Part shown: positions 18,940 to 30,422 of the stretch, one piece after another
How positions within the stretch are numbered: position 1 is the first letter of the stretch
Layout: the number at the start of each line of letters is the position of its first letter
Assembly: GCA_910574455.1 (NCBI GenBank)
Contig: CAJSYZ010000004.1
Span: 5,528,599-5,592,598 of the forward strand
Direction: 5' to 3'
From: Trichaptum fuscoviolaceum
Lineage: Eukaryota > Basidiomycota > Agaricomycetes > Hymenochaetales > Trichaptaceae
DNA length: 64,000 nt
Notes under the pieces: model-generated
Told to the model about the DNA's origin: nothing
Database searches by the model: none
Seen by the model: only the letters and a program-made list of their open reading frames with translations
Made by a program: the position numbers and the translations under genes

Positions 18940-20259
18940 GTATGTTTGTTGTCTCTTTTCTTTGCTTTTAAATTATGTATATTACTATTTAAGTACAATA
19001 TTTATTGTGTATGCATTTGAAACACAAAGCAATTGCGTGAAAATGGTGAAGATTATAATTTATAGACGTTGTCGAAGGTGTCCTTAGACACGTCCGTGTC
19101 CTCGAAAGTGTGTCCGGCGATTCCCGGAGCATTTGTCCGAGGCATCGCCGGACATCCTTTTCTCTCAATATTAAAACAAGACCTCAAGCATATCTCAGGC
19201 ACACTAGACTATGCAAGATAGAATACTATAATGTAAATTATCGTATTTATTTTGATAGCATTTATGTACTTTGTTGTAGTGTAACAAGTCAAACAGTGAT
19301 AAAACATGCTGTTCCAGCAGTAGTTATTCATTTGTATATTTTTGAGTGCATTTGAGACTTCCACATTTTCTAAAATAGAGCTACTATATATTATATAGAA
19401 GTCTCAAAAACAATTGAGTGAATAGATGGTGTGGAAGTGGTTCAACTCGAAAGTGGTGCTTCGAATGCATCACTTCGAGTGAAACTTGTACACATGTGTT
19501 CGACTCTCAGACTGATTTGTTTACTTCGCAACTGTTTTCTTAGTAACTTCCATTCTAACACCTGATTTTGTTTCATTAAAGCCTCTTTTATTGCTATGTA
19601 ACATATCTGTATTTTTTAATCATCATTAATATAGTGAAACTAGCTGCAAATGTTGAATTTTGACTCAAAAGTGCTCAAAATGGCCCATTTTAGAGATTGT
19701 TTCATTTTTGTAGCCTTTTGTAAAGCTACATTAAAGCCCATACTTTTTTGAGAACTTCAATGATATAAATTGAGTAATAAAACAAAGTTCTAAGGCGATC
19801 AGAGGAATGTAAGATAAAAGAGAAATCAAAGACTTGTAGGAAATATGCATGAATCATGCATTTCTATTGTAGTCTTACTGTGTACCCTTTACATCGCATC
19901 CTGTAGCCTCCGATTTTTTTGTATACATACATAAGCATGTATTACACCTCATACGGGTTTGTGCCTGAGCTCATTATGCGTATATTAAATTCAAGACATA
20001 TGTTATTGATATGTTTGAGGCAGAAAAAAGTCTGAGACATACCATATATAGTAAGTTCACGCGGTTCTCAGGGTCGTGGCGCGCTATCTGCACGCATCAC
20101 GAACGTCGTCTCTCTCTCTTTCTTCACTGTTCTTCACGCTCTCAGAGCTATGGACGATGGGCAAGAAGGCATTTGCTTCGCGCAAATGCCGTCTTGCTTC
20201 TGCTTCCGCGGCCTCTCGCCTCTCGGGCGCGAGCTGTATGCCGCAAGCGCAGCTTTCAA

Positions 20260-20517
20260 GACCTCAAGTCTTATTCCTACCACCTCCGTAACTCTTTGAA
20301 CAACGAGAAGCTCAAGGACAAGTTCGAGCCCGAGGACCCGGCCATGCTAGAGGCTACTGTCAACGAGACGATCTCATGTCTCGACTCCTCGCATGCAGCA
20401 TCAAAGCAGGAGTATGAGGAGAAGCACACGGATCTGGAGAGTGTCGCAAACCCCTTCATGCGGAAGTTCTTCTCCGGTGCGGGCAGTGCATTCCCTGGCG
20501 GTGCGTCATTCCATTAG
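20260..20517 (+). pseudogene. Hsp70 C-terminal fragment captured in the transposon
   Basis: The frame reads DLKSYSYHLRNSLNNEKLKD, ATVNETISCLDSSHAASKQE and DLESVANPFMRKFFSG, ending in a Gly-rich tail and TAG. This matches the lid and C-terminal tail of cytosolic Hsp70 chaperones (the LESYAYNLRN...NETIxWLD...NPI pattern). The nucleotide-binding domain and most of the substrate-binding domain are absent. The homology starts abruptly at about 20260, consistent with capture of a gene fragment. The terminal EEVD motif is missing. Confidence 0.8.
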
Positions 20518-20700
20518 ACTTTAGCTCGTCTATGCGACGATGAGTAGCACATCAGATTTGACTGACAGTGGCTTGTTTTTTCTTACAGTTCTGCCACACC
20601 CCATTGAGCCGTGCGTGATAGACGCTTGCGAGCTCTCTTACTGTCCCGTGTTCTGCAACCCCCCGCATTCCTTCCGCGCACTTTGTGCGCTTCGTCGCAC

Positions 20701-21073
20701 ATGTCCTCGTGGCCACTCAACAGCGATGAAGACCACGGCCTTGGCTGGCGAGCCTCAATTGCCGAGCTACGTGGTCCGCCTATCCTCAAGCAGATCCTCC
20801 GCAAGCAGCCCACCTTCCTCGATCTCGCCGCAAACGAAATCGAGCTGCGCATCTTTGCTAAGGACGAGGAGGCCGCCGACTTCGAACCGGTCGCGCGCAG
20901 AGATAAACAGCGGCAGCGCGTCTGGGAGTGAGAAGCAAAGGCCCGTGCGCCGCGCTTCTCCTCACCTGCGGTGCGCTCGTATGGCACTGAGAATGAGCGG
21001 CCTCGGGCTAGCGCGAAGAAGCACCGCTCTGCCTCAGTTGTCAATACCTCTGATGAGGAAGAGAATTTGTCTT
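20701..21073 (+). pseudogene. transposon-internal hypothetical frame
   Basis: From ATG 20701 the frame reads MSSWPLNSDEDHGLGWRASI, LKQILRKQPTFLDLAANEIE and RDKQRQRVWE, then a TGA, and continues in the same frame to SYGTENERPRASAKKH and DEEENLS. Composition looks like a charged C-terminal tail. No family was recognised. Confidence 0.3.
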
Positions 21074-21180
21074 AACTATGATCTTGTTGTTTGCTTGTAG
21101 CTCTTACTGGCTCATTGTGTAGATTCTAATAATGTCGTCTTGATGCAATTTAATAAAGTTTTCAAACTATCTCTCTCAAT

Positions 21181-21549
21181 GCATTTGCTTTTATACAAGG
21201 AACTAAATACAAAGCAAAAAAAACGAGCCCAAACGAATAAGAAATGAGTGAGCCAGTCGAGCTCGACGTTGGCAAACGTCGAGCTCGCTGTCTGTGACGA
21301 CGCGGGGGTCGTGTGACCCTTGTGGTGGCAACGCGGGGGGCGCGCCAGGGTCTATCGGCCACCGCCGAGGCTGGTCACGCGTCGTCTAGACCCGGCTTGC
21401 TGTAGCCAGGTCTAGGTGACGAAGACCTCCCCGGTACCAGCGGTACTAACCGCAGTATAGGGGAGGCCTGCTTAGTGACTCTAATTAGAAGGGCACAAGG
21501 GTCCCTTATCCCTTTCTAATTAGAGTCACCACGGTGGGTACCCCAGGTG
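21181..21549 (-). repeat. right TIR with nested hairpins
   Basis: Inverted counterpart of 17382-17749. The outer 250 bp or so appear identical; the inner part differs at scattered positions and by small changes in the CGAGCTCGACGTT words. Confidence 0.85.
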
Positions 21550-21651
21550 TTTCCTCCCTCGCAATCTATATCGTCAAGCTCATTTTAGAGGGATCGAAGG
21601 AATCAGAACCGTTGGCTTGAACGTTGAGAGAAATAAATTGGGCTCTCTAAA

Positions 21652-22502
21652 ATGTTCTTCATTGTGAGTTGCAAACCTTTTACCACATCCTTGAGCTGAA
21701 CCGACGAATGTCTTTCGGTATAGAAAGAGCTTACGCACACCATTCTCCTTCACCCGTCCTACTTCGGCCCACGGATGCTGCAATTCCTAGAGTCAAAGCT
21801 CTACTCAGACGTCGAAGGCACCTGTTCTGGGCAGTTCGGCTACATCATCGCTGTCGTCTCCGTTCTCGACATCGGGCGTGGTATCGTGCTGACGGGGAGC
21901 GGACAGGCCGAATTCATTACGCGATACCGCGCGATTGTGTTCAAGCCGTTCAAAGGGGAGGTGGTTGATGGTGTCGTCAACAACGTCAACAAGGCGAGTC
22001 TCTATGGTTGAGTCGGCGTCTGCGGCTTTGGATGGCATCGAGTTGGGATGTAGACTGACGGGCTTCACGAGCAGATGGGGTTCTTCGCGGAGGTTGGGCC
22101 TTTGACTGTGTTCGTCTCACATCAGGTGCGTTTGTCCTTTTCCTGGCTGTCCAACGAGGACTCATTCCTCGCGACAGCTCATCCACCCAGACATGAAATT
22201 CGACCCCAACTCGAATCCGCCGTCCTTTGCATCCGACGAACAGGTGAGATGCCTTCAGCTTGCTCTTCCCTGAGACTCTTCGTCTGCGTTGTTTTGGAGG
22301 GTATGGATTGACCTGTCTTGCGTCGCCACAGATCATTGAGAAGGGGACGAAGGTTCGGTTAAAAATCGTCGGTACGCGTGTTGACGCGACGGAAATCGTG
22401 TGTCTTGTTCTTCTACCGCAATATGCTCACCACGCTCATCTTAGCTCTTAAAAGTTTGCGATTGGCACGATAAAAGAGGACCATCTTGGCGTCATCGAGT
22501 AA
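21652..22502 (+). CDS. RPB7: RNA polymerase II subunit RPB7
   Basis: Six exons: 21652-21663, 21724-21993, 22075-22125, 22178-22243, 22332-22397, 22455-22502. Together they encode 170 residues, the usual Rpb7 length. Key stretches are MFFI|KELTHTILLHPSYFGP, RMLQFLESKLYSDVEGTCSG, then the OB-fold part VVDGVVNNVNKMGFFAEVGP and TIKEDHLGVIE. With Rpb4 it forms the stalk of Pol II, which binds nascent RNA and links transcription to mRNA decay. Exon 1 codes only four residues. Intron 2 (21994-22074) starts GC instead of GT; the others are GT-AG. The frame is open throughout, so the gene is intact. It begins 94 bp beyond the right target duplication of the transposon. Confidence 0.95.
21994..22074 (+). 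other. GC-AG intron in RPB7
   Basis: The donor is AAG|GCGAGT and the acceptor GAGCAG|ATGGGG. Removing it keeps VNNVNK|MGFFAEV in frame, as required by the family. Confidence 0.85.
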
Positions 22503-22859
22503 ACGACGTCCCGTTCTTCCTCACCCTATCTTTCTTCCTATTCCCTCGACCCTCAGCGCCGTCAGCGCCTCGTCTTCTCGCATCGGGGAAACGTACCCTG
22601 AAGAGCTCCATTCCTTCGAGAATGACGAGCAAGGCACCGTCCTGCACTCCGTGCGGTCGATTGGCTGCTTTCTTCCGTCTTATCCTGCCGTGACGCTTTT
22701 TGCTACTATAGAATAATGTTGTATGTATAGTTATCTTTAATCTACAATGAAAATGATCTACCACCAGTTCACGAACTTGCAGACAATAAGGAGAAAATCT
22801 CCGGTAGGCGCGTTCCACGTTGTTCTTCGTGGACTTAAACAAGCGCATCGGGGCGAGAG

Positions 22860-23437
22860 TTACTTCTGCGCGAATACTGGATCGCGGATTAAGTCGAAGA
22901 CAAATTCGAAGCTCTGCCGGGTTGGCTTTTCGTATTTCTCCTCCGCTCCTGCTCCTCTGGTGACCTTACGGGTACCCGTCGCCGTCTAGGCCATCTGCGC
23001 AGGAGGTCTGTAACTCCTTGATACTTTGAGAACGGGATGGCAAAGGAAGAATCCAGTCGGTGTAATCGTCCGCGGCATCGGGTGGTGGGGCACATGACTA
23101 TCACGAGTATGTTAATGTCAAATGCATCGTTTACTGTCATAATGAGCTAAAATGGTGCTGTAGTCGTCGCTTCTTTAGCGGCCTCAATCGCCTTCGTCGG
23201 GTGATAAGTTTCTCCTGCCACCTCTCTTCCCAGGAAATTGAGACAAGGCACTTGCGCAAGTAGCCGATTGTTCTCCTGCGCTCCCTTACTCCTTCCCGTT
23301 CGGATGCAATCTGTCGTGTGTAGTCTTATCCGGTCGGATTTTGGGCGCGAAATTAAAGACCATGAATGAGACGCGAGTATTGAAGCTACGGGAAGCCGCG
23401 CAAGTGTGAGCACTATGAATTCCGAGACAATGGTCAA
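22860..23437 (-). CDS. unrecognised gene, convergent with RPB7 (structure uncertain)
   Basis: The terminal part (about 22986-22860) reads RKVTRGAGAEEKYEKPTRQS and FEFVFDLIRDPVFAQK then TAA, which looks like a genuine C-terminus. Upstream a frame with DAADDYTDWILPLPSRSQSI is in another phase. A 96-codon frame at 23437-23147 starts MTIVSEFIV and ends with LNFLGREVAGETYHPTKAIE. These are probably exons of one gene on the minus strand, but I could not fix the introns. No family was recognised. Confidence 0.35.
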
Positions 23438-23788
23438 GCAAATACGGTATGTCCAGGTCTTTCTTGTGATCTTCTCTGTTTGTTGATTGTCGACTTCATC
23501 GCCGTTTTAGAAGACAAATGAAACCGAACGCTTTATCCGTATGATCTCAAGTTTCTAGCTCATGCAATCTCCATAAGATATCCGCAAACACGTATGCTAA
23601 ATATATCGGCGAGCACACAAAGTCACTAACTAATCCACCGCAGCGATTTTATCCCACATGATTAACAACAATTCCGAAGTCCACAGTTCGATTCATGATT
23701 CGACGGAAGCAGCTTACTAGGATGACAATCAGAGAGAAGAAGATCATAAGGCGCATGGTGGAAGAAGCGTACTGTGCTGACTCTGGAT

Positions 23789-24267
23789 TTAAAGATCAAT
23801 GGGAGTGCAGCCAAGAGCGACGAGACCCTCTGCGGAGTGCATGTAAGTTTCAAGCTATGTACTAGTGGATATGGACCTACTGAAGCTTGTGTCGTCACAG
23901 CAGAGAGTTTCGGTTGAGCAGCCCGTGCCACTGACGCCGATGACCTATGGAGTATTTTAGCAGACATGTTATTGGCGAAGGTTCTATGCGACACTTACGG
24001 TAATAGGGGAGCAGGTCACGCCAACAAGGGCGGTTACGTCTTGTACTACGACTCCGATGCTAGAGAAGGCGATGAACACCGAATCACAATAGTCTTGCGA
24101 GGACCAGAACGTAGAGATACGCACGACGTGAGAAGAGGAGCGATAGCAGCACTATCAGCTTCTCCGGAACTCTCGCAACACTGGAGACTGCCCGTCGAGC
24201 AGGCGCTCTGTGGCGTGGCGACCGCAAAGATAGCGAGAGAAGCGATGATGGCGAGCTTGGAGAACAT
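23789..24267 (-). CDS. class I hydrophobin
   Basis: Four exons on the minus strand: 24267-24125, 24059-23999, 23944-23881, 23829-23789, with introns of 65, 54 and 51 bp (all GT-AG). The product has 102 residues. MFSKLAIIASLAIFAVA is a signal peptide. All eight cysteines are present (23, 30-31, 64, 77, 83-84, 97), with spacing C-x6-CC-x32-C-x12-C-x5-CC-x12-C, fitting class I. Conserved stretches are SLQCCES, VTCSPITVIG and GLVALGCTPIDL. Hydrophobins are secreted and self-assemble into amphipathic films on hyphae and spores. It has a TATAAA about 85 bp upstream of the ATG. It looks intact. Confidence 0.93.
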
Positions 24268-24351
24268 CTTGTGAGTTTGAGTGCTGAGGTCGCGTTGAAC
24301 AACTGTCTAGTAGTTCGACTGATGAATAAAACCCTTAGGATTTACGAGCAC

Positions 24352-24357
24352 TTTATA
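24352..24357 (-). promoter_or_regulatory. TATA box of the hydrophobin gene
   Basis: TATAAA on the minus strand, about 85 bp upstream of the ATG at 24267. Confidence 0.55.
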
Positions 24358-24359
24358 CA

Positions 24360-27300
24360 GCTCTTAACGTGGTCTGTGCGTTACGCTCGGTTGCGGTGAT
24401 GCATCGTCGAACGCGTTCAACGCTACCGAATCAATGCTGCTCCACCGTGAGTAGGAGGAATGCTGCATGTTGTGGAGCTGATACTGACGGAGTGTCGTTC
24501 TTTGTATTGCAGAGAACCATCGTAGATGTAAGAAGGCCAATCAGAGGTTAACGAAGTTGTTGAGCTCTGATGACTATCGTCAAGCGCTCAGCGGGAGTTG
24601 AACATCTGCTTTTATTTTTCCTGATTTCTCGTAGTTCTTCCCCGCTTTAAGGCCTTTTAGGCGAGTTGTCGGATGCTATATACCGATACATGACACAATT
24701 GAACTTTCTCTTCTGTATAGCCGTATGAAATCGACTCGAGGCTGGGAAAACAAACGTCAAGTTCAAACGTCGCAAAGTAACAAATTTTCACTTGGTACTT
24801 ATTGGCCTTCAATCTCGTTGGTTTAAGTCTTCTGATCTTCGCACTAGACGAACTGTTTGGGGAAAGCATCAGCACGCTTGAATTATGCTTTGAATGAACT
24901 TTTTTCACGCGCGTCCGTCCTTCCACGTCGTCGATCGTACCTGAAGAATGGCTTTCTTCTTTACTTCCATCACAGCGCCCGCATCGCCTACCATGTCACT
25001 CTACGACGTCATCGCCTTCCTCAAGCTTGCGTTGACGAGGCTTGCATTATATTTGCTATCTACACGTCACCTTTCAACAGTGCGGCGAGGTTAATCACCG
25101 CGGCGATCACTTTCGCAATTTAGTTCAATTCGATCTCATTGGCGACCAAGACAATTGTGAGAACTCTAGTCTTCACTGATGTATTGACCGAGCTGACCTA
25201 ATGTGTATGTGAGGATTGTCCTGAGGAACAGTCACAGTACGCTTGCTCGTGTGAAAGAGCACGCCTCCTGGCGAGAAGGTTCATAGATTATGGCAAGCCC
25301 CATCCCTACGAGGATAATAACGCTTATCTACGGGCTAAATCATGGTGTTCCTCGACGCGATGGAGGGTCAAGAGCGGTCTAGCGGGCTTGAAAACTCGAT
25401 GATAGTCAATGTCTTTGGAGATCCCTGGAGTCCGATTCATAGCCTTCGACTAGACACCCTTTACCAGTGAGCACTAGTTTCACGCTTTAATTTTGTAAGC
25501 TACTATGTAATAACTTACATTGTTAGTATGCTTTGTAAGGTTCATCACTGTGAATTTTCCTGGTTAGCTGATCTTTCACCTGAGAAAGCCGAAGGCAGGC
25601 AGAAAGAAGGGGGCACGAATTATCCATGCACTACGATGTCATGAGAGATTGGGAAGGACGACGAATCCTAGAAAAAAATGAGCTGCGGCGTTACGTGGGC
25701 CAAGTTTAAAGCTCCTTCTGCGACCAGAGAATAGTATGGGGTTTGAGTGCGTATCTATATCTTGTCGCAAGTTTCTATTACTGAGATGCCTATATGAGTG
25801 CTCAAGCTGCGAAGTCTCATATCCTTTGTCGATGAGCCGTCTGTGGTCACTACTCTCGATTCAAAACAACCCGCTGACGGCGTAGCACGCAGGTCTTCAT
25901 CTTCGCGCTGGCTTCCATTCATCGTTGAATTCCATCGACACGAACGTACTTTGCCGCTGCTTCAGTGTCACTTTCTACCTTGCGAAAAGAAGCGCACAAT
26001 TTCTTTGTTCAGGCGATTCAACTTGGAGGATGATGTGACGCCATCCCATTGTAGAGTGAAATCAGCTTGGACGCTTCTCTGACGTTTTCCGACGGCCAAA
26101 AGTCACCGCTACGGTCTGTTACAAGTGCAACACCAAAACAGCTTATACAACCAGAAATCTAACTATTGCTTGGATACGATTCGCCGTGGATAGTGTGTGG
26201 GTGTGTAATTTTGTCGTATTAAATTGGTCAATTGACTGTACCCTATCTGTGTCGTAGTGTTTTGACAAAGTCCAGGCTACGGTTCTATCCTTCGGCACCC
26301 ACAGATGATCAGATGAGCTACTTGGATCTTTGTCTCCCGGCACTTCCTGTGTCACTCGCTGACGATTTAGTGGGATACTACGCATGTGAACTGTATTGCA
26401 ACAACAAAATGAAGATCATCTGAATGGAAAATTGTCATTTCCCTTTATCCGTCCTCCCGACATCTTTTTCTAGGGTGCGATCCCATCTCTGGGGTTTGCG
26501 ATGGCAGAGCCGAGCATTGAATGCACCTCTATTCCTGGACGACGCTGATCCATCTTAACACGGATCATTCTGGGAGTTGCCATTTCCGGAGGGTCATAAT
26601 CGTCGTTGTGAACTTAATCTTCGGCAACTGCACTCAATGTGAGTCTTCGCTTTGATCGGATCAAGCTGTGGAAATCATTTAACTTGAAACAGATATACCC
26701 AGTTCTAGATCTTGGCTTTCCTCGTGCTTCTCAACGGTCAGAAACGATCAGTGTACATTCGAGACACGCCCATCCATTTGTTTGTGTCCCTAAAAGTCTT
26801 TCTCAAGAGAGCAATTCAATCACGACGTCATGCTCATGAATTTCTTTGTAGGCATTAACCTCCCGTGGGGTGTATTATTCTAAATGCTGAGTAACGCCAA
26901 GTGCGTAACCTCCGCTGATGTTCGGAATATGGACCCGTCGACTACCATTGATCATGATTCCTTCGGTGTATCTGACGGTGCTGTAGCTTCTCCCTTCAAT
27001 TTCTTTTCTCGGTCTTCTCGTTCAGAAGGTTGTCGAAAGGTACTGGAAACGAAATGTCGCATCTCGCGGGTGGGTATAGGATTAGCATAAACAAGTACTA
27101 ATTTACTTTCATTGGAATTAATCTTTGAACATTCAGTCTGTTGACTCGGAGGCGCTCGCGATCTGCTCCAAGGCCTGCTTACCATCTCCACATACCTTCA
27201 TAAAATGTGATTCAATTCATATTCGGCATGTCCGTTTTACTCACCGATATATAATGTAGATGATAGACGTCATTTACTCGTACACCATCATGCACGACCA

Positions 27301-27838
27301 CCAGATATGCCTTTAGATTGCCGAGTCCATGAGCGTCGTGTCTCACACGACAAGCACTTCTTGTGGAGCTTCGACCTATGTCTGCCGAATGCTCTAGCTT
27401 GCTCGGTATAGTTCGGAACAAGTTGATATTTGGAGTCTCGAATTCCTCAGAGGTGAGGACTGCTCGGATAGCACAACACTGCGTTTGGAATTAAATAAAG
27501 TGCTAACGAGAAGTTTTCAGACATTGCTACCTTACTCTTCGTATCAGTCTTCGAGCTCAAGCTCTATACAGGACCTGGTGGTAAGCCACACGCTCTTTAA
27601 GAGTCGAAAGATTCAGATAATTAACAAAGTCAGGGACTTCCTTTCTGCCGAACATACGTCTGATAATAGATTGTCAACGTCTCCATCGACCTCGACTCAA
27701 GAAGCATGCTGTTATTCTCTCCTTGCCGAAGGAGTATCAACGTCCGCAGTGATCCATGACGCACTCTCACCCAGAAGTTCTGAATATTTACTTCAAAGTT
27801 AGGTTTCATTCCCTGCGTTCACACACAGCTAACAAATG
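24360..27838. other. long spacer without recognised genes
   Basis: Frames of 60-105 codons occur on both strands, but none shows a domain, a signal peptide or consistent splicing. The longest (27485-27802, +) is Ser-rich and unconvincing. No repeat pattern stands out. Confidence 0.5.
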
Positions 27839-27846
27839 CATAAATA
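27839..27846 (+). promoter_or_regulatory. TATA-like box of secreted protein gene 1
   Basis: CATAAATA, about 85 bp upstream of the ATG at 27929. Confidence 0.45.
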
Positions 27847-27928
27847 CAGGAAGGAGATCACCAACCGCTTATCTCCAAGCTCAACACACTTTGTCGGCTT
27901 TCACTCCCTTCACAGATTTTCAAACATA

Positions 27929-28876
27929 ATGCTTACTCTTGTATCATTTGTCCTCCTCGCTGTCGCTGCTGCAGCGCAGGAATCGCACACAGTTTCGTTC
28001 CTAAACAAGTGAGTCATTCGTTTTTCTTGACGTGCAACTAGCTGATGGCGCCTTCGTTTTCCTCAGCTGTGGCACCGGCACGGTATTACAGACTTACTCT
28101 GCTTCCCCACAGGACCTGCTAACTCGGATCTTCGTATCTATTTAGCCCATGCTGATTCAAGGTCCAAACGTTCTCTCCACTGGTGCTGACATTACGATCG
28201 ATGGTCCGCTGATTAGTGCAATCGCGTATGTAATGCCCAAATCTCTACATATGTTCTCGTTGGTTGAAGCATCTATTACGATATTCCCTCAGGTATCTTC
28301 AGACAGGTGACTATATTCAATGTTACCATCCTTTTTATCTCATGCTCAATTCACCATCGCTAGGGCCATGCCTGTTCAATGGCGAGGGATGTACGCTTGT
28401 TGAAACGACGCTGATGAACCCCACTTCTCCAGGAGCGGGGTCCTCTAGTGACATTTCACTTGTTCCTCCGTATGTTTTGTCTAGTTAATAAACTTGCTCA
28501 TTAGTCACTGACGCCTGGTATCTGACCATAGCCATGCCTTTAATGTGGCTGCTGGATTTAAGTACGTCCGAACCTACACTTCGTCATTACATGTTCCTGA
28601 CTTCTATTTCAGTTATGTCGGGGGATGCACGAATGGCGAAGACTGTTAGTAAACATTACATGAAACATGTGTAATGCAGGAAAATAAAGCAACTTTTTGA
28701 CATCATCTTCTAGGCACAAGTCCAACTTGCCCAGGCGCGTTCACAGACCCGACTAATGGCGCGCTCATTGCCTGCGAGGTGGATAATGTAAGCGCTATCC
28801 GTTAGCCACTCGCAAATCTGTTTCTCACTACAGTGGATTTGCATAGGTTGGTCTGCTCATCACGTTCTGTGACTAA
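27929..28876 (+). CDS. small secreted protein, basidiomycete glycopeptide-like family, copy 1
   Basis: Nine exons: 27929-28008, 28067-28082, 28146-28225, 28293-28306, 28364-28469, 28532-28561, 28613-28644, 28714-28787, 28847-28876. They encode 153 residues. The signal peptide is MLTLVSFVLLAVAAAAQ; the mature part starts ESHTVSFLNNCGTGTP. Conserved stretches: MLIQGPNVLSTG, YLQTG, FNGEGCTLVETTL, NPTSPGAGSSSDISLVPP, HAFNVAAGFNYVGGC, TSPTCPGAFTDPTNG and a VGLLITFCD end. Cysteines fit a disulfide-stabilised extracellular fold. Agaricomycete homologues are often labelled glycopeptide; the function is unknown. Exons 2-9 have the same lengths as in the two paralogues on the minus strand. Confidence 0.85.
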
Positions 28877-29422
28877 ATGGCGCAGACGGAAGACGATATA
28901 AAGCTATTTCCGACTATGCCAGTGTGAGCTTAACTCTTGAACGATCGTCGTGTATGTGTAAATTAGGAAGCTGTACGATTGATATCTGCTTCTTTGCAAT
29001 CGAGCCTCTTAAAAGTCGTACCTTGACTCCTGGAGACTCAGACACGGCCGGCCCTTCGTAATCAGACCTAAGGAGTATTTTAAAGCGAATATCTTCTGAA
29101 GATGTCCGAATTTTAGAGAGTAAAGGGACAAACTGGCAGCGAACTCTTTTTTTCTTCGAGACGATATTAAAGATCAGAGCATCGCATAAGCCTGTGGAAG
29201 CATGGCAGAGTCACTGGTGAAGAATTTCTTTATTAAATCCTTTGATTATTTTGACATTATTCAATTTTCGAAACTCTTCTGTCCACTCTCCCAAATTCTT
29301 CTTCAAGTTATGGGCTTTGTTGATTACACATCCTTCTTGTGTGCTTCGCTATGCAAGTAAAGAACTTCCGAAGTAACTCCGAGACGATCCTGCGAGATTT
29401 CCCGAGGATCCTGATTACTCTT
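28877..29422. other. spacer
   Basis: Shared 3' flank of copies 1 (+) and 2 (-). No gene is recognised. Confidence 0.5.
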
Positions 29423-30345
29423 TCAGTCGCAAAACCTGATCTCAATGCCAGCCTAAGGAATAGCATTAGCAACTCAGAATGGCCACCACATCATATTTTC
29501 ACGAACGTTGTTTGCTTCACAGCTTTCTATATCTCCGTTCGTCGGGTTCGTAAACGCACCTGGGCAAGTCGAGCTCGTGCCTGTGTGAAAGTCGTCATTA
29601 GTTGTCCAAACTACCGCACTTTCGGGAAAGGGCCTTACAGTCAAAGCCATTGGAGCAGCCGTTGATGTAGCTGTGATTCATGTTAAACACGCGGGATTTC
29701 AGTCTCATGCAATATGCACTATGACTCACTTAAATCCGGAGGCTACGTTGAACGCGTGACTATTATGTACCCAGTGCTTAATGAGGAATAGATTCATAAA
29801 AAGGGGGAACCATACGGAGAGATTAGAGAGACATCAGCGGCAGAGCCAGCGCCAGGGGAAGTCGGATTCTTCAATGTGAGTTCGACCAGGGTGCATTCTT
29901 CGCCGTTGAAGCCGCATTGACCTTTAGTAGAGTCAGTAAGCCCTGTGAGTTCCCGAACGAAAATGGGATATTACCGGTTTGCAAATATCTATAAGGGAAT
30001 AGTGTTAGTACGGAAAGCAGGGACATTAGAAGTGACCAGACGTACGAAATGGCACTGATGAGTGGGCCACTGCTCGTGAAGGGCCCACCCGTCGAAAGGA
30101 CATTCTGGCCTTGGATCAACATGGGCTATGGATAAATGGTTGAATTCAACACATGAATATCTCAAGAATGGTGCGGCATTTCGTACAGTGCCACGACCAC
30201 AGCTTGAGTACGACAAAGTCAATAAAAGAGGTGCAAAGGACAGAGCGAAACAGGCAACTTACTTGTTGACGAAGGTGACTGTGTGCGACTCGGCAGCGGC
30301 AAGAGCGATGATAGAGAGGAATGAGATTGTTTTGAGGAAGAACAT
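29423..30345 (-). CDS. small secreted protein, glycopeptide-like family, copy 2
   Basis: Nine exons on the minus strand: 30345-30263, 30202-30187, 30125-30046, 29988-29975, 29921-29816, 29759-29730, 29670-29639, 29580-29507, 29452-29423. They encode 154 residues. Signal peptide MFFLKTISFLSIIALAAA, then ESHTVTFVNNCGRGTPMLIQ, NVLSTGGPFTSSGPL, YLQTGQCGFNGEECTLVELT, HAFNVASGFNYINGCSNGFD and an AGIEIRFCD end. All introns are GT-AG and the frame is open. Copy 1 is convergent with it and lies 550 bp away. Confidence 0.88.
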
Positions 30346-30416
30346 ATCTATAGTAGTTGAGTAGGAGTAGCGAGGAGTATGATACCGAAGACCTAGAGTT
30401 GACTGAGATCCTCGTA

Positions 30417-30422
30417 CTTATA
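30417..30422 (-). promoter_or_regulatory. TATA-like box of secreted protein gene 2
   Basis: TATAAG on the minus strand, about 75 bp upstream of the ATG at 30345. Confidence 0.5.

Larger units (their letters stand above)
17382..21549. mobile_element. DNA transposon (4168 bp) with long palindromic TIRs, TSD TTTCCTCC, carrying gene fragments
   Basis: Terminal inverted repeats of about 368 bp (17382-17749 and 21181-21549) start CACCTGGGGTACCC. They appear identical over roughly the outer 250 bp and then diverge. Perfect 8-bp duplications TTTCCTCC lie at 17374-17381 and 21550-21557. An 8-bp TSD is compatible with hAT, P or KDZ/Zisupton superfamilies, but no transposase domain was recognised. The interior carries an Hsp70 C-terminal fragment and other exon-like pieces. 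It is probably non-autonomous, moved by a transposase encoded elsewhere. Confidence 0.85.

Noticed and set aside
23966..24274. 102-codon plus-strand frame
   Set aside because: It is antisense to the hydrophobin exons 1-2; the hydrophobin model explains the region completely.
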